From assembly GCA_937871915.1 (NCBI GenBank), contig CALMPG010000075.1, positions 37,614-101,613 of the forward strand: a DNA stretch of 64,000 nucleotides, written 5' to 3'. Below the pieces are notes generated by a model that ran no database searches, was not told where the DNA came from, and was given only the letters and a program-made list of their open reading frames with translations. Positions 1 through 10,900 of this stretch are shown here, in pieces; position 1 is the first letter of the stretch, and each line of letters starts with the position of its first letter. This DNA comes from an uncultured Phycisphaerales bacterium. Lineage in GTDB: Bacteria > Planctomycetota > Phycisphaerae > Phycisphaerales > UBA1924. A program made the position numbers and the translations under genes.

Positions 1-438
1 TTTTCCAAGCGGGGCCGCAGGCACGAACCGATCGTGGACCCCACTCTGCAGAAGACCCGCTCGGGGCAGAACCGGCTCTCGCCCCGCGTGCCGATCACCG
101 GGAACACTCCGGCCAATCAGCGCAGCCGCGCCGCCCACACGATCCTCGATCGGTGGTCCGACGGGACTGCGATCAACTCGCGGCCCATTCGTTACTACCG
201 GTGGCTGCCGGACTTCTGGCCGCAGTCCAACACGGCGCAGTCGGGGCAGGTGCACTATTGGAATATCCCGTTCGTCGTCGGCGGCGATCCCACCAACCTG
301 AATCCGCCGGCGAACATCGAGCTCAAGTCCGCCGAGTGGGCCATTGTTTCCGCCGGCCCCGATCGCCTCTTCGGCGATGAGGGCGGCGTGTACAACCCCG
401 AGGCCGTAAAGGACAACATCGTGGAGGTCGGCCGATGA
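1..438 (+). CDS. GspG-like major pseudopilin, C-terminal part (5' truncated)
   Basis: The reading frame is open from the first base, so the gene begins outside the window; 145 residues are visible. The visible end resembles the C-terminus of type II secretion major pseudopilins: a hydrophilic stretch followed by AIVSAGPDRLFGDEGG, close to the SAGPDGxFGT signature of GspG-type proteins. The N-terminal methylation helix would lie upstream. The stop codon overlaps the ATG of the next pseudopilin gene by 4 nt (ATGA), the first of three such couplings, so it is probably the first visible gene of an operon. A GTG at 34 could be misread as a start but is internal. The GspG identity rests on the C-terminal signature and gene order. 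Confidence 0.65.
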   Translation, partial: FSKRGRRHEPIVDPTLQKTRSGQNRLSPRVPITGNTPANQRSRAAHTILDRWSDGTAINSRPIRYYRWLPDFWPQSNTAQSGQVHYWNIPFVVGGDPTNLNPPANIELKSAEWAIVSAGPDRLFGDEGGVYNPEAVKDNIVEVGR

Positions 439-1562
439 AACCACATCCACGCACATCCCGGGCCCGAGCGGCGTTCACGATCACCGAACTGCTCGTGGTC
501 ATCACGCTCATCATCATCCTGGTGCTGATCGCGGTGCCGAGCTTCTCGGCGATGATCTACTCCTCCGAGGAGAGCCTGGCCGAGAGCCAGCTGCGGGCGG
601 CGATGCGGGCGGCCCGCGACGCCGCGGTGCGCTCCAGCGGCGCGGCCGACGGCGCGGCGGTGTTCTTCTTCGAGCCGGGTGGCCGGCTGACCATCCTGCC
701 GTGCGTGAAGGTGGGCGACCTGACCGACTGGACCGACCTTAACGCCGTGAACGCGCAGTCGGACGACCTGACCCGGCGCGAGGTGTTCGCGGCCGCGCCG
801 GGATTCTCGGCGGTGACGCTCCCCAAGTTCTGGATGGTCCGCGGGTTTGCGCCGGCCAACTCGCTCACGGAGATGTGGTACGGCGCGGGCGGCCCGCGAA
901 CGGCGACCACGTACACGGCGACGACCGCCACGAATCGGCAGTGGGTGTTTCCCGAGACGGGGTTCTTCAACGTCGAGGGCGCGGCCGACGGCTACCGCCG
1001 ATCGACATTCATGGTCCGCTTTCGGGCGGGGACGGGGGAGCTCGTCGGCTCGTCCACGACGCCCGCGCTGGTGTTCTCCCCGCGAAACTCATCGGCCAAC
1101 CGCACGGGTCCGCTGGCCGCGGCGCGTGCGGACCGGGCCGAGGACCCCGTTCGATTTGTTCGCCAGGTGCTCTCGCAGGGAGTGTCCCCGGCGAGCCCCG
1201 CGAGCGACAAGCGGCGGGTGCTGGGGCGTGCGAGCTCCGACATGGTGCTGGCCCGTCCGGTGATGCAGGTTGCGTTGTACAACGAGAACCGGCTCGCGGC
1301 GGCGCTCGGCCTTCGCGTGGATCGCGACACCGACAGTCTCTACATGGGACCGGATGTCTCGGGCGGATTGCCGGTGTACGCCACCTACGTGCCGAAGTAC
1401 GTGGGCGGGCAGACGGCCGCGTTGCTCGACAAGATCTCCCGCTTTGTTGAGGGGGATACGAACTTCGACAATCGGGTGGACGATCAGGACAGGCCGAACG
1501 CAAAGGTATTCGGTATCGATCGGTACTCCGGCGCGCTTCGCCGATTGGAGGTGCAGCCATGA
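435..1562 (+). CDS. GspH-like pseudopilin
   Basis: 375 residues. The N-terminus is a class III (prepilin) signal: basic leader, then AFTITELLVVITLIIILVLI with the mature Phe at residue 14 and the conserved Glu at mature position 5 (residue 18). Position -1 is Ala rather than the usual Gly. Such proteins are cleaved by a prepilin peptidase and assembled into a periplasmic pseudopilus. The rest is a long globular domain without a recognised enzyme motif. Near the C-terminus (about residues 340-352) GDTNFDNRVDDQD resembles a dockerin/EF-hand calcium loop. It is translationally coupled to the genes on both sides. The GspH role is inferred from order (G-H-I-J-K); generic prepilin-type protein is certain. 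Confidence 0.75.
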   Translation: MKPHPRTSRARAAFTITELLVVITLIIILVLIAVPSFSAMIYSSEESLAESQLRAAMRAARDAAVRSSGAADGAAVFFFEPGGRLTILPCVKVGDLTDWTDLNAVNAQSDDLTRREVFAAAPGFSAVTLPKFWMVRGFAPANSLTEMWYGAGGPRTATTYTATTATNRQWVFPETGFFNVEGAADGYRRSTFMVRFRAGTGELVGSSTTPALVFSPRNSSANRTGPLAAARADRAEDPVRFVRQVLSQGVSPASPASDKRRVLGRASSDMVLARPVMQVALYNENRLAAALGLRVDRDTDSLYMGPDVSGGLPVYATYVPKYVGGQTAALLDKISRFVEGDTNFDNRVDDQDRPNAKVFGIDRYSGALRRLEVQP

Positions 1563-3094
1563 GAACGGTCAACCGAATCGAGCATCCGCGGGATTCGTCG
1601 CAGAGCCTCCTCGTCCCGGGCGTGGTGCGCGGGGTGGGGCGCGCGTTCACGCTGGTGGAGATTCTGATCTCGATAATGATTCTTGCGCTGGGCGTGCTGG
1701 GGCTGGGCGTGCTCTTCCCGGTGGTGATCCGCGAGCAGCGGATGGGCGTGGACGCCTCCACCGGCGTGGTGGTGGCGGGCACGGCCAAGGACACGCTGAC
1801 CGCGGCGCAGTGGTCGCGGGCGCTGCCGAGCGGTGGGCTCGCGGCCACACCCGCCCCGCCCGCCCCGCCACCGCTCCCCGCGCCGCAGCCGCGGCCCGGC
1901 GCGTGCTGCCGGCCCGTGACCAATCCCTCATGCACGATCATCACCGCCGCGCAGTGCGCGACGCAGAACGGGCACTTCTTCGGCGAAGGGACGGTTTGCC
2001 GCGCCGCCCCGTGCTCGCTGGGCCACCCGGCCATCGTGGCCTTCGGGGTGGACGGGGCGACGGAGTGGATGTGGGACATGCTCCGCAACCGGGAGCGCTA
2101 CTCGCCGACCTTCGCGGGGACGATCTCCGACGGCCTCGGGCGCGGGTACAGCGTCGGCTCGCGGCGGGCGACGGGGGTGTGGTACGGTGAGGGGCAGTGG
2201 TTCACTCGCCTGATCGAGCCGACGACGGGCGTGGCGAAGATCGGGTTTCCGAACTCGAACGCGCTGGTAACGGGCTTGCGCACGGTGACGTTTGTCTCGC
2301 CGCCGGATGTGACGGCGTGCGTTGACCTTCCGGTGCAGCAGCGGTTGTATCCCCAGTCGGCCGACATCGATCCGCAGTTTGTGTGGGACTTTGCCGTGCA
2401 GCGGGTCTCGGGCTTCAACTACATCAACCACCCTCCCCAGCTGGACGACCTGCGGGCGGTGGTCTTCGTTCGGCGCGTGGACTCGCGCATCCGCCCGCCG
2501 ATCGACGGCGCGACGGGCCGTCCCAAGTCGGTACTCCGGGCGATTCTCGACGGGGACCGGCTGCCGATCGGCGAGGACGGCCCACTTCCCACGCCCGACG
2601 CGCCGAACTATGGCAATCCCACCTTCGACGGCACCAACGGCGCGGGGGGCCTGAAGTACTCGGGCATCCACTCCTGCGAGGTGGAGTTCTGGTACAACCC
2701 GGCGGTTCCGGCGATGAACCACACCGATCGCCTCTACATCCCCCTTGCGCTTGTGGACACGGGCCTCTCGGCCCAGCTCCCGATGCTGTTCGCGCAGATG
2801 AAGCAGCCGGGCCAGAAACTCGTGGACAATCTCGGCAACATCTACACGGTGATCGGCTTTGGCAACGAGCCGGGCGTGGCCGCGCAGACGTTTGATGGCG
2901 TTGCCGGCGGGGACTACATCCGAGTCGATCCGCCGATCGGCATCGCACCCGAGCGGGCCGCGCCCGCGACGCAGATGGTCGGCTACGGCTCGCCCAACGG
3001 CGAGGTCCGGCGGGCGATGTGGTCGGTGAGTTTCACGCCCCAGGTGCCCGTGGCCGTCACGATCGTCGATCTCGTCCGGAGGAGCGGCCAGTGA
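1559..3094 (+). CDS. GspI-like pseudopilin with cysteine-rich insert
   Basis: 511 residues. Prepilin signal RAFTLVEILISIMILALG with mature Phe at residue 30 and Glu at residue 34; position -1 is Ala. The hydrophobic helix runs to about residue 54. A Pro/Ala-rich linker (about 98-113) leads into a compact cysteine-rich segment (about 114-152) with cysteines at 116, 117, 125, 133, 147 and 152 and the pattern GACC...C...C...GxGTxC...PC. I recall this motif as a repeat in other planctomycete exported proteins. The gene starts within the stop of the previous one and ends overlapping the GTG of the next. GspI or PilV-like function is inferred from order and the helix; the insert is far outside the usual size of GspI (about 120 residues). 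Confidence 0.75.
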   Translation: MRTVNRIEHPRDSSQSLLVPGVVRGVGRAFTLVEILISIMILALGVLGLGVLFPVVIREQRMGVDASTGVVVAGTAKDTLTAAQWSRALPSGGLAATPAPPAPPPLPAPQPRPGACCRPVTNPSCTIITAAQCATQNGHFFGEGTVCRAAPCSLGHPAIVAFGVDGATEWMWDMLRNRERYSPTFAGTISDGLGRGYSVGSRRATGVWYGEGQWFTRLIEPTTGVAKIGFPNSNALVTGLRTVTFVSPPDVTACVDLPVQQRLYPQSADIDPQFVWDFAVQRVSGFNYINHPPQLDDLRAVVFVRRVDSRIRPPIDGATGRPKSVLRAILDGDRLPIGEDGPLPTPDAPNYGNPTFDGTNGAGGLKYSGIHSCEVEFWYNPAVPAMNHTDRLYIPLALVDTGLSAQLPMLFAQMKQPGQKLVDNLGNIYTVIGFGNEPGVAAQTFDGVAGGDYIRVDPPIGIAPERAAPATQMVGYGSPNGEVRRAMWSVSFTPQVPVAVTIVDLVRRSGQ

Positions 3095-4971
3095 AGCACC
3101 CCCCCACCACTCGTCGGCCCTTCCAGCGTTTGCACACCGCCATGCGGATCGCGCGAGCGTTCACGCTCATCGAGATGCTCATCGCCGTGGGCGCGGTCGC
3201 GCTCATCGCGGTGGGGCTCTCCAAACTCTTCGCCTCCACCGGCGAGACGATCAAGGCGGGACGCCGGATCAGCGCGCTGAGCGAGGCCGCGAACACGCTG
3301 GAGCGCCAGATCCGCAAGGACATCGACGCGATCGCCAACGGCGGCGACGGATTCATGGTCATCCGCAACAAGCGGCTGTATGAGAACGGCGTGGAGGGGC
3401 GGGAGATTCGGCTTTCCAACGACGACCGCAACCCCGCGCCGGGGGTCCGGCGCGTGGACGAGTTCATGTTCTTCGCGCACGGCTCGTACACCTCGGCCCG
3501 CGAGCCGCAGTATCCCGGGCGCACGGCCGTCGGCGCGGCCGCCCGCATCTACTACGGGCACGGGATGCGGCTGGACTCCTACGAGGACCTGACGATCCAT
3601 TCCGATCCGATGTGGCACGACACCACCTCGCCGCGCATCTGGCAGGGCGCGGGCACCGGCGGGCTGGGGGAGAACGGGCCCAATCGCTTCGCGGGCACCT
3701 GGACGCTGCTGCGGCATGTCACCGTGCTGGCCCGCCCGCAGCGGACGGCCAACTCGGGCCCGGGGGCGGTGTTCCCCGGGTTGCTCGACGCGACACGCTG
3801 GCCAGACTCGATCGTGCAGATCGGCCTGCAGCCCGCGGCGGCGAGCATCTTCCGCGTCGATCCGATCCGGCTCACCGCTCCCGACATTCTTGGATGGGGC
3901 TACAAGGATCCGCCCAGCGGGGCGGGCGGTCCGACGGCGTTCCAGTTGACGCTGCCGCGAACCCGGGAGATCGCCCGTCCGGGCGAAACGTCGGACTGGC
4001 CGTCGTTTGTCAACGGGATGGTGGACGTCGCCGCGGTGGACCTGAACCTGATCCGGGCCCGTGTGATCGGCGTGGGGCGCGATCCTCAGGCTTCGAATCA
4101 GGGCAATCTCCTCCCGAGCGATTTGTACTTCGAGCAGGGGTACACGCTGCCGCTCATCTCGCAGCCCACACCCAAGGCGATGATCACCTCGACGCAGGTG
4201 CTCGACAACACCGTCCACGGGCAGAAGATGACCATGGCCGGCGCGATGCCCTCGAACGATCCGTGGCTCTTCGATCGCGGCACACTGGCGACGCCGGATC
4301 AGGGGCGCTCGGGCAATCAGGCCACGGCGTACAACGAGCAGCGGGTGATCTACGCCCCCGCGCCGCCGGACTTCACGGGCAACCTCAACCCGGCCCACCT
4401 GGGCACGCCGTACCCAGCCAACGAGCCCTATCACCGCCAGGACCAGGCGATGCTCAGTTCCTCGGTGATCACCCCCGGGTGCACCGAGTTCATCGTGGAG
4501 TGGAGTTTCGGCGATGTTCACGCCGCGCCGCTCAACCAGACGCTCACACCCGGCGACGGCGGGATCATCTGGCACGGCCTGACTCGCGACGACGGCACGC
4601 CCTACGGGGTCCATCCGTACCGGGCCGTCTCCGCCTTCCCGGCAACGGGCGCCGTCGTTGACGAGCACTTCAATGGCGTGAACCGGGCCGTGCCGGCGGC
4701 GCTGATCCACTGGCCGATCCAGCAGAACCCCACCGGCACTCACCCGACGGACGTCGCGGGCCAGCGGCAGATGCCGCTCTACTCGTTCTTCGGCTACCAG
4801 GACCCGTCGTACATCCCGCAGGACGCGACGCGCGATCCATCAACGCTCGACTGGCCGTGGCCGCGCCTGCTCCGTTTCACGTACACCCTGACCGACCCAT
4901 CCAACCCCGCCGTCGAGCAGACCTACCAGTTCGTGGTGCAGGTTCCCTCGCAGCAGCGCAAGCCGTCCTGA
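3091..4971 (+). CDS. GspJ-like pseudopilin
   Basis: 626 residues from the GTG at 3091, chosen because it overlaps the upstream stop by 4 nt and is preceded by a GGAGG at about 3078-3082; starting at 3019 would force a long overlap. An ATG at 3142 is a possible alternative. Prepilin signal ARAFTLIEMLIAVGAVALIAV with the mature Phe near residue 24 and Glu five residues in. The body is large for GspJ (usually about 200 residues) and no enzymatic motif is evident. Fourth gene of the pseudopilin operon; GspJ assignment is by order and by the minor pseudopilin signal. Confidence 0.7.
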   Translation: MKHPPTTRRPFQRLHTAMRIARAFTLIEMLIAVGAVALIAVGLSKLFASTGETIKAGRRISALSEAANTLERQIRKDIDAIANGGDGFMVIRNKRLYENGVEGREIRLSNDDRNPAPGVRRVDEFMFFAHGSYTSAREPQYPGRTAVGAAARIYYGHGMRLDSYEDLTIHSDPMWHDTTSPRIWQGAGTGGLGENGPNRFAGTWTLLRHVTVLARPQRTANSGPGAVFPGLLDATRWPDSIVQIGLQPAAASIFRVDPIRLTAPDILGWGYKDPPSGAGGPTAFQLTLPRTREIARPGETSDWPSFVNGMVDVAAVDLNLIRARVIGVGRDPQASNQGNLLPSDLYFEQGYTLPLISQPTPKAMITSTQVLDNTVHGQKMTMAGAMPSNDPWLFDRGTLATPDQGRSGNQATAYNEQRVIYAPAPPDFTGNLNPAHLGTPYPANEPYHRQDQAMLSSSVITPGCTEFIVEWSFGDVHAAPLNQTLTPGDGGIIWHGLTRDDGTPYGVHPYRAVSAFPATGAVVDEHFNGVNRAVPAALIHWPIQQNPTGTHPTDVAGQRQMPLYSFFGYQDPSYIPQDATRDPSTLDWPWPRLLRFTYTLTDPSNPAVEQTYQFVVQVPSQQRKPS

Positions 4972-4998
4972 TCGGGCCCGATACTCGGAGAGTTTCTC

Positions 4999-7900
4999 AT
5001 GCGAACACCATCCCCATCCCGCCGGCGCGAGCGCTGGGATCCGCGACTGGCGGCCCACATCCTGCTGCGATCGTCGCCGCGCGAGCGCGGCACGATCCTG
5101 CTCATGGTCGTCGGCGTGCTGGCGCTGCTGGCCATCATCGGGGTGGTGTACGCGACGCTGGGCAAATCGGATCGGAGCGCGGGCGCGACCAACGTGAAGG
5201 CCGCCCGCTCGGCCGAGCAGGTCCAGGACGTCGGGGCGTACCTGGCGGGGATCATCGCGGACGCGACGTTCGCGACGTATCCGGAACTCACCGGGCGCGG
5301 CATTCCGAGCAACCCGGGCGACGCGGAGTGGATCGATCGAGTTCGCGGGTACACCTTTCCGCTTGCCAGCCGGCACCAGATTTCGGTTCCTCCCGCCGAC
5401 ATCGCGCGCACGGGCCAGCCCAGCCCCCTCCAGCCGGGCGACACTCTGTTCGAGTACTCGCTCTTCTCTCCCACCGGCACGGGCATCCGGCTTGGCGATG
5501 CACCGACCGGCTCGGGCAGTGTGACGACCAACTGGGGCAGCTTCAACGCGCTGGATCCGCGTGAGTATGGAGATCCGTACCTGGCCGCGCTCGATCCGGA
5601 GTTTCTCGGCCTCTCGCAGATCATCAACTCCGCCGGGGATCTGGCCAATCGCCACGACTGGCGGAGCATCTCGAACTTCTCGCCGCGCGGGAACTTCGTG
5701 AACCTTGCCAACCTCCGCCCAAGCCGCGGCGGATTCAACGCCCGGCCGGGGTTCACGCAGAACATGATGTCGTACGGCCTGACGCTCTACAACCGCGACA
5801 CCGGAGTGCCGCAGCCGGTGGGTCCGCAGATGTATCCGGACCTGGACTGGGCGACCGGCACGGTGACCATGCGCCAGGCCAACCCGCTCGTCCCTGCCCA
5901 CTGGACGATGAATCAAGTTTGGGCCTTCCGTCCGGCGGTGGCCGACGAGGGCTACCAGCCCTCAGACTACGAGTACGCCTTCAACCAGTGGGCCGACGCA
6001 GACGGCGACGGCTTCTTCGACTCGCGTTGGTTCGAGATCGCCGACATCAAGGACCTCTTCGGCACGACGCCCTACGCCAAGGCGATGCTCTCGCCGCGCG
6101 GCCGGGCTCGGATCTTTGTCGCGGCCCGGTGCATCGACTCGTGCGCGATGGTGAACGTCAACACCGCGACGGACTTCACGTTGGGTGGCCAGTCCTTCTC
6201 GCCCACCGGCCCGGGGCTGACGCGTGATCTGGCCGTGCCCCCGGGCGCGAGCCCGGCGGAGATCAATGTTCGGCGCATCCTTCGAACCTCGGATGTCTCC
6301 GCGGGCCTGTTCGCCTCGGGGGTTCCTCAGAATGACCTTCCGTACGTAGCACTGCCGCAACCCAGATCGACGACTTCGCCCGAGCTCGGCGCCGCCGACT
6401 ACTCGGTCGCGGGCAACCCGTACAACTTCCCCGCGGCGATCCAGGTCGGCGGCTCGGCGTACACCGCGCTGCTGGACGGGCGTTCACGGGGCCAGACCGA
6501 ACAGGCCAACCACTATCCCGCGGGCGCGGTGGCCCTGTTTCCCTCCCGGAGGCTGAGCGGCTACTCGATCTATGCCTCTCCGGCCCACGCGCAGCGGTAC
6601 TTCGTCAATCCCACCACCGGCTACGGCTACTACGGCGCGCAGGCGCCCTTCGACCTTGCCGACGAGCTCGAGCTGCGGGCCTTCTTCGGCGTGAACGATT
6701 CCGACACGCTCTCGCGGCTGGAGGCCACGCTGGGCGGGCGGGTGCAGAACCCGGTCAAGTATCGGGACTACAGCCCGCTGCGCGACAACCGGCCGCGCTC
6801 GCTGGAAATGGTCGGTCGCGACGAGTATGGCCCGACGCGCCTATTCACGGACTATGCCCCGAACACGCCCAGCGGCAACCGGTCCGCGCTGCTCTCGGTC
6901 TTCTCCGATGTTCGCCACCTGCTGACGACCGTCAGCAACGCCCGTCCGATCAAGGACGGATCGGTCGCGCCCGAGTTCAACCCCGACGGCACGATCCCGT
7001 TCGGGGCGGCGTCCACGGACATCTCCGCCGCGCTGGCGGCGATCAGCAACTATGGGAGATTCGACCGTGCTCCGCGGGCGAGCGACCCGGAGCGGTATCC
7101 CAACGGCAACACCAGCGCGCTGCCGCTGGACTGGCGCCTGCCGGCCCGCGACGACTTCTTCAACTACCAGACGGCCGTGCGGCTGATCTTCCGCCTGTAT
7201 CTCAACTCGATCGCGCCGTACACGGACGAGTACTGGTACCCCGGCGTGTGGACCACCGTCAATGCGGGCAACGCGGCGTATCCCCCGCCGGGCAGCGCGG
7301 ACGAGACGTTCCTGCAGGGGCTGGTGTACGGCGGCAACACGGAGCTTGCGGTGCAGATGGCCGCGCACATGACGGCGAACCTGATCGACGCGTTCGATCG
7401 CGAGCGCGTGCTGGACCTGACTCCCCGCGCGGGCCTGCCCAGCGGGACGGGGCGGCCGGTGGTGGATGCGGGCGGTGTTGAGAACCGCGGCCGCGACCGG
7501 ACCGAGCCCGTGGCGCTCGACCTGCAGCTGTGCCTCAATCCACAGTTGACGACCCCGCGAACAACCAACGCACACAAGGACGTGCAGGCGTTCCCCGCGA
7601 CGGTGCCCATCGGCGCCCCGCAGGTCAGCGACGACCATCGTCTGGCCCCGAGCGTGGCCGACCTGAAGGCGAGGAATGCGTACCCGACGGCGTCGGGGAT
7701 GAAGAAGGTCTTCGGCATTGAGCCGCAACCGTTCATCACCGAGGTCGCGTGGTATGGGATCTACTCCGGCGATCCCGCCCAGGTGGGTGTCCCCGGCGGC
7801 GGCAACGGGAGCGACCTGCAGATTCCTCCGCAGGCACCGCCCCCGGGCAACTCGCTTCCGTTCGCGTCTCGCCAGCCCGGCCAGCCGAGCGTGCAGACGA

Positions 7901-10900
7901 TCCGGATCGAGACCACGCCCGACCTGATGGGCAACCAGGACTTCATCGGCGAGATCATCGCCGTGCAGCTCAACAACCCGTTCGATCAGGACGTGGTGCT
8001 CTACGACCCGCGTCTTGGCCCTTCGGATGCGGAGGGTGCGGGCGAGCCGAGCCATCCCCCGGCCCCGTCCGAAACGCGCCGCGTCGATCGATTCAAGTTC
8101 TACTTCGAGTTCGCCGGACGCTACTACGCGTTCGCACGCCAGAAGGTCTCCACCAACGCCGCGGAATACGCGTTCGCCGATGACCTTGAGGCACGGAACG
8201 ATCCCGTGGTGCTTCGCGCCGGCGAGACGCGGGTGTTCTACTTCACCAATCCGGGCTCGCTGCAGGCCCTGACCGATCGGGCCAACGCCCGCGTGGGCGG
8301 ATCGAGCACGTTCACCGTCGAGTCCATCGAGGAGTGGCTCGCGGGACGGTGGACCATGGACGGCAAGCCCGAGTTGAACACCAACACCCCCTCGGGCAAC
8401 GGCCAGTTGTTCTTCCGCAACGCTTTCAACGTTTCTTCGTCCACCTTCACGCAGCGCACCGACGGCGATCCGGCCAAGCCGCAGCCGATCCTGCAGGTGT
8501 ATCCGACGACGTTCAACGCTGTTGTCCCCGATGCGAGCCACGGCGCCGGCTTCGTGGACATGTGGGGCGTGTACTCGCGAGGCTCCGGCGACGAGACGCT
8601 CAAGCAGGCGGGATACTCCAACGGCGGCAATCCGGAGTTCGCCCCGTCCCGGCGCGTCGCCCACCTGTGGCGGACGCGCCGGTCCGAGTCCTCGTCGCAG
8701 GAGGCCCCCTACCGCCTCGGCGGCGATCTGCTGGGCGGTGCGAACCAGGATGTGAACGATTTCTCCAACGACTACCTCGCCGATCGTCTGCGAGATCCCG
8801 TCGGGGACACTCTCGACCCCAATCTCTCGCCGTCGCGCGGCAGCCTGTTCGAGCCTCGCGTGGCGCTCGAGAACGCCGGCACCGTGACGATCACGCACAC
8901 GGGCTCGCCGATTCCGTTCTCGCTCTCGTTCGTTGCGCACGGCCACGTTCGGCGGCCGACCGATACGGATATCGACCCGCAGGTTCCGCCCTTCGGGACC
9001 TATCCCATCGCCAAGGGAACCACGCGTATCGATCACTCAAACTCGCGGCGGATGGGCACCCTTCGCGGCGTGCTCCCCCCCTGGTGCCTCGAAGTGCGGT
9101 CCGACGACGACGTGGACTGGGGCATGACGCGACTGGCCAGCAAGTGGTCGCTGAATCTGGGCGAGTCCAACCCAACGGCCGGGACCATCGCCAACTTCCG
9201 CGTGGACGGCCCGTATGTCGCGCCGCTCGCGGCCGCGGACACCTCCGACACGTCCACCTTCCCCCAGCCCATGCGCGAGCACTTCTCCTCGCTCGTCGAT
9301 CTGTTCGGCTATCGCGGCCCGGTGAACACCGAGATCGGCAAGCCGTGCGAGCAGAAGATCGGCAACGACATCCACGTCAACCGCGACCTGAAGGACTACA
9401 AGGACGTGGCGGTGGAGTACTACGACGTCGGCGAGGATCGCCTCGGCGGCGCGGGCGGGGAGTATGAGAGGATCACGACCTACATCGGCAACACGGTGGT
9501 GACGAAGACCGTTCCGGTGCGCCGCAGCCGCAACTCGGCCCTCTTCGGCCGGCGCGGCGACTTCCTGCTGCCCCTGGCCGTGGGGCCTTGGTACGACCCC
9601 TCGCGCGAGGGTGCGTCGCAGGGCGCGTTTGTCACGGCGTGGACGGGCAGCGATCCCGCGATCCTCGATCGCGAGGTGCAGTGGATGACGCTCTCCGAGT
9701 CGCTGGCGCTCTCGACGGGCTACTACGGGCCGCGCGATACCAAGGACCCGTTCTGGCGGTTCGGCCAGGACGACCCCACGATCAACCGCAAGCCCCGCAC
9801 CGACCGGGGGCACCTGGCGATCGATCGCTTCTCTCCGTACCTGAAGAAGGGCGCGATGGAAGCGCAGCCGCTCGGCTCGGGCGTGCCGTTCGCCCTCGGC
9901 GTGATCGATCAGTTCCGCACCACCCCGGGTGTCTCAACAACGCCCATCGCGACCACGCGCAACTCCGGAGCCCCAAACACCGTGCCGCACTACCCGCCCG
10001 GTCCGGAGGGCCTGGCCTCGTCGAACGCCTTCGGCGGCGGCAACGCCGCGACGACGGGGGCCGTCTCGCCCAGCCCGGATCGCCTGTCGAACGTGACGGC
10101 GATTCCCGGCCCGATCAACGCGAACACCATGACGCGGAACGTCGCGGCAACCATCCCGATGCTCAATCCGAACGCGAGCGAAGATGTCTGGATGACCCTT
10201 GGCGTTCCCGCCTATGTCGATGGGAACGTGAACTACTTTGGGCTGCTGAACACGGTCGAGTCGTATCGCAACAACACGCTGCGCGTACCCTCCACGTCCG
10301 GGCTGTGGCCCGCCCACGCCATGGCCAATCAGCGGGTGTCTCGTGGCGATCCGAGCGCCAGCAACGTCGAGTTCGTGCGCACCGCCCGCGGCATCAAGAG
10401 CCTCGGCGAGTTCGGCGTGATGAACTACCACTACGCCAGCGGCGGCGTGGCCCAGGGAGTCTTCCCGCTCGCGAGCATGCTCACCTACACGGTTCCCGAG
10501 CCGACCCAGCCCAGCGTTCCCAACCCCAACGGCGGCATGGCGATTCAGGCCCCGCGTCTGAGCGCCCATCCCGAGGTGGCCTCCGGCGGGCACTACGACC
10601 GTCGCCCGGACGGGCGCATCCAGGACGGTGCGCTCGCCGCGTGGCAGATGGCGACGCCTCCATCGAGCCCGCAGACCGCCCGCAAGTGGTTCCAGCAGGA
10701 CGGCACCGTGGTCACGACCCCGCAGCCGGCCACCCCATACAACATCCTGCAGGCCCTCGGCTCTCCGCAGGTCGAGCACAACTACCAGGACAAGCTGGCG
10801 ATCCTGAACACCGTGACCGGCGCGGCGAGCGTCCGCTCGGACGTGTTCACCGTGTACTTCCTCGTGCACGCCTACACGCCCGAGGATGTGGATGTTCCGG

